NCBI GenBank assembly: GCA_004124535.1
Contig: SCKQ01000040.1
Coordinates: forward strand, 1 to 21,922
Direction of reading: 5' to 3'
Length of the DNA: 21,922 nt
DNA from: Fidelibacterota bacterium
Lineage (GTDB): Bacteria > Marinisomatota > Marinisomatia > Marinisomatales > TCS55
Both the position numbers and the translations under genes were made by a program. The notes beneath the pieces are model-generated. The model made no database searches, was not told the DNA's origin, and worked only from the letters and a program-made list of their open reading frames with translations. Shown piece by piece: positions 8,841-16,000 of the stretch; within the stretch, counting starts at the first letter, position 1; each line of letters begins with the position of its first letter.

Positions 8841-8891
8841 CAGTTTGGGGATGCGACCGGCGTTTTTATAAAATAGCAGGTTGTTTTCATA

Positions 8892-8931
8892 GCCTCCTCA
8901 CGTGGGGTTTTTTGTTTATAGACATTTAGGT
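8892..8931 (+). repeat. Intergenic repeat, copy C (terminator and core only)
   Basis: Hairpin-like CCTCACGTGGGG, T6 (8908-8913) and GTTTATAGACATTTAGG are present, but the sequence diverges right after (TACACCAAG), so the -10 half of the promoter is absent. It ends the propeller lipoprotein transcript. The gene downstream starts 90 bases later with its own ribosome binding site. Confidence 0.75.
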
Positions 8932-9020
8932 ACACCAAGCACACCCTAAATAAAGTATTAATATCCTGTGTAAATTTTTGCCTGTAAAAAGGTATTATCG
9001 AAATAACAGAGGAGGTCGTT

Positions 9021-9290
9021 ATGAAAGATTTATTTCCAATATCTATCTTCACAATTATAGTTCTTTTCAGCATTTACCAAAATTTTAGAATATGGGAAAA
9101 GGTATCAGATGATAATCTAGTTACACATCAGGTGATTATTGAGAATAAAAAACTCATTAAACAATTAAAAATCGAACAAAAAGAACTAATACAACCGTTA
9201 GAAAAACAATTTGCTGATATTATCCAAAACCAAAAAATGATGATAATGACAATCGACGCAATTCGGTCAGATTTAATGTTTCTTAAATAG
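9021..9290 (+). CDS. Small membrane-anchored coiled-coil protein
   Basis: An 89-residue protein not recognised as a known family. Residues 4-20 are a single hydrophobic segment (LFPISIFTIIVLFSIY), and the rest is highly charged with heptad-like spacing (about 40-75, KKLIKQLKIEQKELIQPLEKQ), suggesting a coiled coil outside the membrane. A strong Shine-Dalgarno sequence, GAGGAGGT at 9010-9017, precedes the ATG with three intervening bases. This differs from its neighbours, whose starts lack such a site. It is flanked by repeats C and D. The coding call rests on the ribosome site and plausible topology. Confidence 0.65.
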   Translation: MKDLFPISIFTIIVLFSIYQNFRIWEKVSDDNLVTHQVIIENKKLIKQLKIEQKELIQPLEKQFADIIQNQKMMIMTIDAIRSDLMFLK

Positions 9291-9344
9291 ATTACAAAAT
9301 TAGAATGAAAAGACCAATCCAAAGGAATAGGATTTAAGCAAGAG

Positions 9345-9366
9345 CCCCGCAGTAGCGGGGTTTTTT
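9345..9366 (+). terminator. Rho-independent terminator in repeat D
   Basis: CCCCGC (9345-9350), loop AGTA, GCGGGG (9355-9360), then six T. The stem is perfect. Confidence 0.88.
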
Positions 9367-9371
9367 GTTTA

Positions 9372-9401
9372 TAGACATTTAGGACTGGTGGGGTGTAATA
9401 T
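9372..9401 (+). promoter_or_regulatory. Predicted promoter in repeat D
   Basis: TAGACA (9372-9377), 18 bases, TG and TAATAT (9396-9401). The ATG at 9411 is nine bases beyond the -10, leaving a leader of at most a few bases. A nearer ATG at 9403 opens only three codons before a stop. Confidence 0.62.
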
Positions 9402-9410
9402 TATGCTAGT

Positions 9411-9884
9411 ATGAGATTGTTCCTTGTTCAACATGGTAATGCGCTACCGAAGGATGTGGATCCGGAGCGGGGGCTGAGTGAGCGGGGAAAACAGGACGTT
9501 GCGAATGTGGCTGCGTTTTTAGCCAGAGGCAGCGTTCAGGTTGAACGGATCTTCCACAGCGGGAAGAAGCGGGCATGGGAGACTGCAGAGCTTTTCAGAG
9601 TGTGTCTGATAGGAGGTGTAAATTTTGATGAGCGAGACGGGATTGCGCCCCTTGACCCTGTTGTTGGTGTGGCGGAAGAAATCCAGAATCTAAGTATGGA
9701 CACAATGTTTGTTGGACATCTCCCGTTTATGGGCAAACTGGTGGCTCATCTGATCGCTGGTAATGAGGATATCAGTGTGGTATCTTTCACGCCGGGAACG
9801 GTTGTCTGTTTGGAGCGAGATGGCAATGATATATGGAGTGTAGCTTGGGTGGTAAGACCAGAATTGTTGAAGAGTTTAAGCTAA
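9411..9884 (+). CDS. sixA: SixA-like histidine phosphatase
   Basis: A 157-residue cytoplasmic protein of the histidine phosphatase (phosphoglycerate mutase-like) superfamily, SixA branch, which removes phosphate from phosphohistidine on signalling or phosphotransfer proteins. The N-terminus reads LVQHGNALPKDVDPERGLSE, with H8 as the expected phosphate acceptor. The canonical arginine of the RHG motif is glutamine here (Q7). The later conserved parts are present: HSGKKRAWETAEL (about 50-62) and VGHLPFMGKL with H103 as the second catalytic histidine. The length is normal for SixA. It is a single gene between repeats D and E. The family is clear; the Q7 change could alter activity or mark a known variant subfamily. 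Confidence 0.85.
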   Translation: MRLFLVQHGNALPKDVDPERGLSERGKQDVANVAAFLARGSVQVERIFHSGKKRAWETAELFRVCLIGGVNFDERDGIAPLDPVVGVAEEIQNLSMDTMFVGHLPFMGKLVAHLIAGNEDISVVSFTPGTVVCLERDGNDIWSVAWVVRPELLKSLS

Positions 9885-9900
9885 CCCCGACGTGTCGGGG
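9885..9900 (+). terminator. Hairpin after the SixA-like gene, without T tract
   Basis: CCCCGA-CGTG-TCGGGG forms a perfect six-base stem immediately after the stop codon. No T run follows, so it may stabilise the 3' end rather than terminate by itself. Confidence 0.5.
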
Positions 9901-9942
9901 AATCGACTTGTTAGATCTTAAAGTGAAGAGAGAAGTAGAGAT

Positions 9943-10035
9943 ATGAAACGACCTTTTGTATCGTGTTTCTTTATTTTTGTTGTCCTTTTCATAAGCTGTG
10001 CGGTCCAGCCGACTAGAGGGCTGTTTTGTCTATAG
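9943..10035 (+). pseudogene. Truncated lipoprotein gene, signal peptide only
   Basis: An ATG at 9943 opens MKRPFVSCFFIFVVLFISC, a convincing lipoprotein signal peptide with a cysteine at 19, then AVQPTRG. The frame then runs into repeat E and stops at the TAG inside CTATAG. It is therefore a lipoprotein head without a body, cut at the repeat border. The purine-rich GAGAGAAGTAGAG before the ATG could be a weak ribosome site. It could also be a tiny expressed lipopeptide of 30 residues. Confidence 0.5.
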
Positions 10036-10067
10036 CCATTTAGGACTCGTGGGGTGTAATATTGTCT
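10019..10067 (+). repeat. Intergenic repeat, copy E (promoter half)
   Basis: It keeps TTTTGTCTATAGCCATTTAGG and GACTCGTGGGGTGTAATATTG but lacks the hairpin: the sequence before it is the truncated lipoprotein. It is the most divergent copy in the -35 region yet has an intact -10. Confidence 0.78.
10033..10062 (+). promoter_or_regulatory. Predicted promoter in repeat E, probably leaderless
   Basis: TAGCCA (10033-10038), 18 bases, TG and TAATAT (10057-10062). The ATG at 10070 follows after seven bases, the same geometry as repeat B. Confidence 0.58.
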
Positions 10068-10069
10068 TA

Positions 10070-11182
10070 ATGAAGCGATTCCTAACTCTATTACTTATTC
10101 TACCATTACTGTTTTCTTGGTCATGTGAAGAAGATACAGCAGGCCCTGAGGCCGTAATCACATTCGAGAAAGATATTGGTCATGGGAAATTAGCTGTAAA
10201 ACAGACAAAGGATGGTGGGTACATTGTTGCTGGAGGTAATTCCGATGCTTGGCTGTTAAAAACGGATAAATATGGAAAGAAGGAATGGGAGAATACATAT
10301 AGTTTGGGCGCCTTTGGTAATAGTAGAGCTGTTATTCAAACCAGTGATGGTGGATATCTTTATGCAGGTTGGGAGGGAATAGTTAAAGCTAATTCAAATG
10401 GTGTAGAAGAATGGAAAAATGTAAGCCACGAAAATGGAGCGTATCCATATTATGAAGATGTAATTCAACATAGTAATGGGAATTATTATGCGGTAGGTGG
10501 GCCGGGAGCGGGTCAGGCTCAATTGGTTAAATTTAGTCAAACAGGAAGTGTGCTCACACGAAAATGGTATGGAGGGCAATGCGAAGACGATATATTTAGA
10601 TCTATTATTGAAACTCCTGATGAAATGTTGATTATTGTAGGAGAAAAATCTCATGGCAACCAGAGTTTCCCATGTGCTTTCAATTTCATGTATTATAAAG
10701 ACATTTGGATTGTAAAGACTAGAAAGAATGGTGGTGTCGAATGGGAGAAAACACATGGTGGTCCCTATATGGAAATGGCAGATGATATAGCTAGAATCGA
10801 ATCGGGTGGTTATATGTTAATTGGGAATAAATGTGATCATCTTTACGATATTAGCTCTTGCGGTCAAAGAGCAAAAGTTCTTGTCATGCAAATAGATGAA
10901 GAAGGGAATAACTTGAACCAAGAGCTTTTCTCAGGTTTAAATTGGATGGAGCGTATCCCATACTATTCAATTACGACGACTGATGGTGGTTTTGCTTGGG
11001 TGGCAGAACACAAGAATAATGGTACTTGGATTTATAAATCGAGACCAAATGAAGATACAACATATTTGTTCTCTAATGGATTTGGTGGATTTGAAATTAA
11101 CCAGACCACAGATGGTGGTTTTATCATTGGAACTTTGGGAGGTATTTTGATCAAAACCGATTCAGAATTATTTTATGAATAA
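10070..11182 (+). CDS. Lipoprotein with seven TxDGGY repeats, likely a beta-propeller
   Basis: A 370-residue lipoprotein of unknown function. The start at 10070 is preferred over an in-frame ATG at 9998 because it begins a proper signal peptide (MKRFLTLLLILPLLFSWSC, cysteine 19, then EEDTAG) and sits seven bases after the promoter; the upstream codons lie inside the repeat. The body contains seven spaced motifs: QTKDGGYIVAGG, QTSDGGYLYAGW, QHSNGNYYAVGG, ETPDEMLIIVGE, RIESGGYMLIGN, TTTDGGFAWVAE and QTTDGGFIIGTLG. Several are followed by a strand such as WLLKTDKYGKKEW or WIVKTRKNGGVEW. This pattern is known from secreted FCB proteins and fits a seven-bladed propeller. It stands alone between repeats E and F. 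Confidence 0.8.
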   Translation: MKRFLTLLLILPLLFSWSCEEDTAGPEAVITFEKDIGHGKLAVKQTKDGGYIVAGGNSDAWLLKTDKYGKKEWENTYSLGAFGNSRAVIQTSDGGYLYAGWEGIVKANSNGVEEWKNVSHENGAYPYYEDVIQHSNGNYYAVGGPGAGQAQLVKFSQTGSVLTRKWYGGQCEDDIFRSIIETPDEMLIIVGEKSHGNQSFPCAFNFMYYKDIWIVKTRKNGGVEWEKTHGGPYMEMADDIARIESGGYMLIGNKCDHLYDISSCGQRAKVLVMQIDEEGNNLNQELFSGLNWMERIPYYSITTTDGGFAWVAEHKNNGTWIYKSRPNEDTTYLFSNGFGGFEINQTTDGGFIIGTLGGILIKTDSELFYE

Positions 11183-11206
11183 GCATGTTTTGTTAGTTTA
11201 CTTATA

Positions 11207-11266
11207 GCCCCGCCCAGAAGCGAGGTTTTTTGTTTATTGATAATTAGGACTTGTTGTAGTTAATAG
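11207..11266 (+). repeat. Intergenic repeat, copy F (divergent)
   Basis: Hairpin, T6 (11226-11231), then GTTTATTGATAATTAGGACTTG. The promoter half is altered, but TTGATA (11237-11242) and TAATAG (11261-11266) keep the 18-base spacing. The next gene is on the opposite strand, so any transcript from this copy would be orphan and would meet a second terminator at once. Confidence 0.7.
11208..11231 (+). terminator. Rho-independent terminator in repeat F
   Basis: CCCCGC (11208-11213) pairs with GCGAGG (11220-11225) with one mismatch and the loop CCAGAA, followed by six T. Confidence 0.7.
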
Positions 11267-11298
11267 AAAAAACGTTACACATTGTAACGCTATTTTTT
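11266..11298. terminator. Bidirectional terminator
   Basis: CGTTACA (11273-11279), loop CAT, TGTAACG (11283-11289). The stem is flanked by GAAAAAA on the left and CTATTTTTT on the right, so it has a T tract when read on either strand. It can end the minus-strand lipoprotein transcript and stop read-through from repeat F. Confidence 0.78.
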
Positions 11299-11341
11299 GA
11301 TTTTTAGGTTGGCGGTGCTTCCCGAACCGGTCCGTACAGCT

Positions 11342-11725
11342 TTAGGGACCGTTTAACAGCAATACATCATCAATAAATTCGGTAACAAGGAGCAAATCCC
11401 TACTGGGTATTTTTACCAGTTCTCCATTTTCCAATCTAATGATGTAATATGCTCCTCCCGTCAACGAATATTCTCCATCCACTATGCCGCTTTGGCCTGT
11501 TAAATCAGCGTAAGTGTATTTTTTTCGGCCACTGATAGAGGCTGGGTTTTCTTTTAGTTCGTTTTTGGCTGCAATAAATCTCACATGTCTGCCGTCGTAT
11601 AATATATGATCTGGATCTACCTGGATAATACTGTCAGGCAGGATGGTGTCAGAAATAAAATACCTGCCGCATGCAGTAATGGATAAACATGCCGTCAAAA
11701 TAATAATAAAAGTAGGATAGTTCAC
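11342..11725 (-). CDS. Small lipoprotein of unknown function
   Basis: A 127-residue lipoprotein, the only convincing minus-strand gene in the window. The signal peptide ends SITAC, with the lipidated cysteine at 19. The mature part is hydrophilic, with a beta-rich look (YTYADLTGQSGIVDGEYSL, then YYIIRLENGELVKIPSRD), but no family is recognised. The likely start is GTG at 11725, with GGAG immediately before it; no ATG is available in frame before a stop. It lies between repeats F and G, with its own bidirectional terminator downstream. It may be a cassette inserted in reverse. Confidence 0.7.
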   Translation of the reverse strand: MNYPTFIIILTACLSITACGRYFISDTILPDSIIQVDPDHILYDGRHVRFIAAKNELKENPASISGRKKYTYADLTGQSGIVDGEYSLTGGAYYIIRLENGELVKIPSRDLLLVTEFIDDVLLLNGP

Positions 11726-11808
11726 TCCAGATTTTAACGGAACATTTTTTCATGTCGGAATCTTTTGTATAGAAAAAGTATGTTTTTAGCAAACCAGTCC
11801 GTCACCAT

Positions 11809-11850
11809 CCCGCCCATTAGCGAGGTTTTTTGTTTATAGACATTTAGGAG
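11809..11850 (+). repeat. Intergenic repeat, copy G
   Basis: Hairpin CCCGC-CCATTA-GCGAGG (one mismatch), T6 (11826-11831), then GTTTATAGACATTTAGG followed by AGGTAATTTTATACAAT, which no longer matches the common promoter half. On the plus strand there is no gene just upstream for this terminator to end. Confidence 0.78.
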
Positions 11851-11865
11851 GTAATTTTATACAAT
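11837..11865 (+). promoter_or_regulatory. Predicted promoter at repeat G
   Basis: TAGACA (11837-11842) and TACAAT (11860-11865) with a 17-base spacer. It drives the NmrA-like gene, whose TTG start at 11881 has AGGA at 11870-11873 as a possible ribosome site. Confidence 0.55.
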
Positions 11866-11880
11866 TATTAGGATGTTATT

Positions 11881-12825
11881 TTGACTAAGGAAAAACAGAT
11901 TCATACCGTAACAGGAGCTTTTGGATACTCCGGCAAGTACATTGCCCAGCGGCTTTTGGCTAAGGGGTATACCGTGCATACCCTGACAAATTCCACTGAC
12001 CGGCACAATCCCTTTGCCGATAAAATGACAGTACATCCATTTAATTTCGAACACCCCGAAAAATTGGCCGAATCCTTGCAAGGGGTATCGGTGCTATACA
12101 ATACTTACTGGGTCAGGTTTAATCACAAATTATTTACGCATGCCGATGCGGTCAAGAACACCCTGATTTTATTTGAGGCGGCAAAAAAAGCAGGGGTCGA
12201 GCGAATCGTTCATGTCAGCATTACCAATCCTGCTGCCGAGCCCGACCTCGAGTATTTTCAAGGCAAAGCCCATCTTGAAAAAAGCTTGGTGGAATCGGGC
12301 CTGTCATATGCAATTTTACGGCCGGCCGTACTCTTTGGAAAAGAGGATATTCTGATCAATAACATTGCCTGGGCCTTAAGACGATTTCCTATCTTTGGGG
12401 TATTTGGGGATGGTAATTATGGTATTCAGCCAATTTATGTTGATGACCTGGCAAAACTGGCCGTTGAGCAGGGAGAAATCAGAGAAAATAAGATCATCAA
12501 TGCTATCGGGCCTGAATCATTCACTTATAGAGAACTCGTCGAAGAAATTGGGGGAATCATTGAAAAAAATCGACCGGTCATAGCCACCCCTCCAGTCGTT
12601 GGTTATCTTGTGGCACTCATCACAGGCTGGTTCGTTGGTGATGTTTTTCTGACCTGGGATGAAATCAAAGGCTTAATGGCCGGCACGCTGGCCGTGGATA
12701 CACCCCCGACCGGCAGTACTAAATTGACAGCTTGGGCCAAAAAGCATGCAGATACTTTAGGCAGAGAATATACAAGTGAGTTAGCTCGCCGAAAAGATAG
12801 AGTAAAAGCGTATAGGTCGAACTAA
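11881..12825 (+). CDS. NmrA-like NAD(P)-binding protein (atypical short-chain dehydrogenase)
   Basis: A 314-residue cytoplasmic Rossmann-fold protein of the atypical/extended SDR group (NmrA/NDUFA9-like). The dinucleotide motif GAFGYSGKYIAQRLLAKG is at about 12-29. An acidic residue or small polar cluster after the second strand (TLTNSTDRHNP) probably sets cofactor choice. AAKKAGVERIVHVSITNP and ILRPAVLFG are the usual later core segments, and IQPIYVDDLAKL matches the C-terminal core of the group. The usual YxxxK active site is not clear (YFQGKAHLEKSL stands in its place), so it may be a redox sensor or an epimerase/reductase of unknown substrate. It starts with TTG because the ATG eight bases upstream is out of frame. 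It is a single gene between repeats G and H. Confidence 0.85.
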   Translation: MTKEKQIHTVTGAFGYSGKYIAQRLLAKGYTVHTLTNSTDRHNPFADKMTVHPFNFEHPEKLAESLQGVSVLYNTYWVRFNHKLFTHADAVKNTLILFEAAKKAGVERIVHVSITNPAAEPDLEYFQGKAHLEKSLVESGLSYAILRPAVLFGKEDILINNIAWALRRFPIFGVFGDGNYGIQPIYVDDLAKLAVEQGEIRENKIINAIGPESFTYRELVEEIGGIIEKNRPVIATPPVVGYLVALITGWFVGDVFLTWDEIKGLMAGTLAVDTPPTGSTKLTAWAKKHADTLGREYTSELARRKDRVKAYRSN

Positions 12826-12856
12826 GGCCCAGACCCCTTCGACCATGCCCAATCAA

Positions 12857-12906
12857 GCCCCATCCAGGGATTTTTTGTTTATAGACATTTAAGGCTGGCA
12901 GATATT
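12857..12906 (+). repeat. Intergenic repeat, copy H (last copy)
   Basis: Short hairpin CCCC-atcca-GGG, T6 (12871-12876), then GTTTATAGACATTTAAGGCTGGC. The -10 half is absent. It ends the NmrA-like gene and marks the right end of the repeat-bounded region; no copy is seen further downstream. Confidence 0.75.
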
Positions 12907-12999
12907 GAGTCTACACGGACATACTTCATTTAAAAGGATTATTGAAGTAGCTAAAAAATGAAGGTTAGTCTGGGTATCATTCCTTAATTTTTCCTGGTA

Positions 13000-13005
13000 T
13001 ATAAT
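13000..13005 (+). promoter_or_regulatory. Possible -10 box for the amidohydrolase operon
   Basis: A perfect TATAAT preceded by GGTA lies 27 bases before the ATG at 13033. No good -35 is visible at the usual distance. The 120 bases between repeat H and this site hold no gene; an eight-base inverted repeat (12924-12931 with 12956-12963) is of unknown meaning. Confidence 0.4.
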
Positions 13006-13032
13006 TAAAATTAAAATGTACGGTTAATAATT

Positions 13033-16000
13033 ATGAGACCAAGACTTTCAACAACTTTAATTTTTCTAGTATCTATTTGCTTTATTAATATTGTGAACGG
13101 TCAGGTGAAACCTGTTGATGCTGGCCAGACTATTCACCATAAAACGCCAAAAGTATTTCTACTAAAAGGCGCTACTATTATTCCTGAACCGGGAAAAGTT
13201 ATTGCGGAAGGTGACATAGTAATTCGTGATGGTCTGATCGAGTCAGTCGGGAAAAATGTAGAACACCCCGCAGATGCTTATGAAATCGACCTTTCAGGAA
13301 AACACGTTTACCCAGGATTTATTGAGCCTTATTTTATCCAGGAAGAAGAAAAATCAATGGATCGACCCCGCGGGAATCAGCAGAAACCAAAACCTAAAGA
13401 AATAGCTACTGCAACTTCACATTGGAACCCCAAAGTTACACCGGATCGCCGTGTTCTTGAGAATTTCACCCTTGCAGAGAAACAAACTGAAAACTTAAGG
13501 AATCTGGGGTTTACCACAGCTCACGTTGTACCCAGTTCTGGTATCTTCCGCGGGCAATCAGCACTTATCCATCTTGGTGATTGGTCACCAAGTTCTATAA
13601 TCAAAGAAGCCGGACCCGCACAAAGTATAGGCTATGAGTATGGGTCTTGGAGCGATCCAGCATATCCAAATTCTCTGCTTGGGGCTGTAGCCCTCATCCG
13701 TCAGACCTTTTATGATGCGCAATGGTATGATGCTGCCCGGAAAGTATATAAACGATATCCGCAAAATAATGAACAACCGGAAGAAGACAGGGCTCTTACT
13801 GCCTTGAACATCCATTTAAAGAATAATAATGCTTTTTTGTTCGAAACAGGGGAAGAACTAGCGGCATTGAGAGCAGGGAAAATTGCCGAGGAATTTGATC
13901 TGAATTTATGGCTGAAGGGTAATGGGTATGAATACCGTAGACTTGAGGAGATCAAGGAGCTAAAAAGTTTTATTATCCTGCCGTTGAACTTTCCCAAAAA
14001 ACCAGACGTAGCTACCTGGGAAGCGGCTCTTCAGGTGTCCAATGAAGAACTCCGCCATTGGGATATTGCACCTGATAACGCACAGAGAATGGGGGAAAAA
14101 GGTATCCCCTTCGCACTAACAACAAGCGACCTAGATGATAAAAAATCTTTCCGCAAGAATCTATTGAGATCTGTGGAGCGAGGTTTTTCCAAAGATGATG
14201 CTCTTGCCAGCGTCACGGTTACACCAGCAAAATATCTTGGTCTTTCGGAAGTGCTGGGAACACTGGAAAAGGGCAAAATTGCGAACCTAATGGTTACCAA
14301 TGGAGATTATTTTGACCAAAAAACAACCATAGAATCCGTTTGGATAGAAGGTTTGGAATATTTGCTCAGATCCACGCCCGATGCAGATGCTCGTGGAACC
14401 TGGTTAATACAGTGGAGCTTTGGAGAAGAAGTCAGGAATGATTCTTTGAAGATTACTGGAGAACACGAAAAACCAAAAGGAAAACTGATTGCCGGTGAGG
14501 CAACGATTCCACTAAAGTCTATATCCCTAACTTCAAATAATTTATTCGGTTTCTCAATAAAAGGTGATTCTCTGAATCTCGCTGGGATAGTGCGATTCTC
14601 TGGAACAATTATTAATGACTATGCTGAGGGCCAGGGTCTTACACCCAATGATGAAACTATCACCTGGTCTGCACAACGGGTGGCTCCAGACAAAAATGAT
14701 AAAAAAGATAGAAAAAAGAAAACAACGGAAAAAGCCAGTACCCTTGTGGTTCAGTATCCAGAAGGTGCTTTCGGTCTTGAGGTAAAACCTACTCAGCCAG
14801 AAATAATACTGGTGAAAAATGCTACAATCTGGACGATGGGACCAAAAGGTATCTTGGAAAATAATGATCTGCTGGTAAAGAGCGGCAAGATTTGGGAAGT
14901 AGGAAAAGACCTGAGTATTCCACTCATGGTAAAAAGTTCCGTAGTTATCGATGCAAAGGGTAAGCACGTAACTCCTGGTATCATCGATTGTCACAGTCAC
15001 AGTGCTGCATTTTCTATCAATGAGGGCTCGCAATCTGTGACAGCGGAAGTAAGGATCCAGGATGTATTGAACAGTGATGATATTAATATCTACCGCCAAC
15101 TTGCCGGTGGACTGACAACGGCCAACATACTCCACGGATCTGCAAATTCAATTGGTGGACAAAATGCGGTTATCAAATTACGCTGGGGATTGCCTCCAGA
15201 TGGTATCCTGTTTGAAGGGGCACCAAAAGGGATCAAGTTTGCGTTGGGAGAAAACGTGAAACGCGAACGTAGCTGGGGTCGTTACCCAGAAACAAGAATG
15301 GGAGTTGAACAGGTTATCCGGGATGCATTTACCGCTGCAGTAGAATACAAAAATAATCTGGGTTCTCGAATGCGCGGAAAAGGCGGAAAGTTAATTCCAG
15401 TCCGCCGGGATCTTGAGTTGGATGCGCTTGTAGAAATCCTAAATCGTGAACGGTTGGTTCACTGTCACTCCTATCGTCAGGATGAAATTCTTATGCTGGT
15501 GAGAGTTGCACAAGATTTTGGCTTTAAAATCGGCACGTTTCAGCATGTACTTGAAGGGTATAAAATTGCAGAAGCCATCGCTGAGATAGGTGCAGGAGCC
15601 TCTACATTTTCAGATTGGTGGGCCTATAAGTATGAAGTGGTGGATGCTATCCCTTATAACGGTCCACTCATGGAAAAGGCTGGTGTTGTTGTTTCCTATA
15701 ATTCAGACAGTGGTGAGTTAGCCAGACGACTGAATACTGAAGCGGCCAAAGCTGCAAAATACGGACCCATGAGCAGGGCAGATGCTTTCAGATTTGTTAC
15801 CATCAATCCCGCCATACAATTGGGTATTGATAACAAAGTCGGTTCACTGGAAAAAGGAAAAGATGCCGATTTCGTTATTTGGAGCGGAGACCCCCTATCG
15901 ATGTACAGCGTTTGTGAGCAGACATGGATAGATGGTACCAAGTATTTCGATCTGGACCGGGATAGTGAAGTTAGACAAAAAGTTAAAGAAGAACGAAACC

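Larger units (their letters stand above)
9343..9405 (+). repeat. Intergenic terminator-promoter repeat, copy D
   Basis: The cleanest copy: a perfect six-base hairpin, T6, GTTTATAGACATTTAGG and GACTGGTGGGGTGTAATATT. It ends the coiled-coil gene and starts the SixA-like gene. Confidence 0.88.

Noticed and set aside
9998..10069. Upstream start (ATG 9998) for the seven-repeat lipoprotein
   Set aside because: The 24 extra residues would be encoded by the repeat and promoter and would hide the signal peptide; the start at 10070 is far better.
2344..12906. Integron cassette array with attC sites
   Set aside because: The repeats keep a conserved primary sequence and read as terminator plus promoter; no RYYYAAC/GTTRRRY pairs at the ends and no integrase gene were seen.
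2344..12906. CRISPR array
   Set aside because: The repeats are separated by whole genes at irregular distances of hundreds to thousands of bases, not by uniform spacers.
12924..12963. Eight-base inverted repeat (CTTCATTT / AAATGAAG)
   Set aside because: The arms are AT-rich and 24 bases apart with no T tract; likely chance.
14554..15135. 193-codon open frame on the minus strand
   Set aside because: It is antisense to the conserved second amidohydrolase unit, including its HSH motif, and looks like a shadow.
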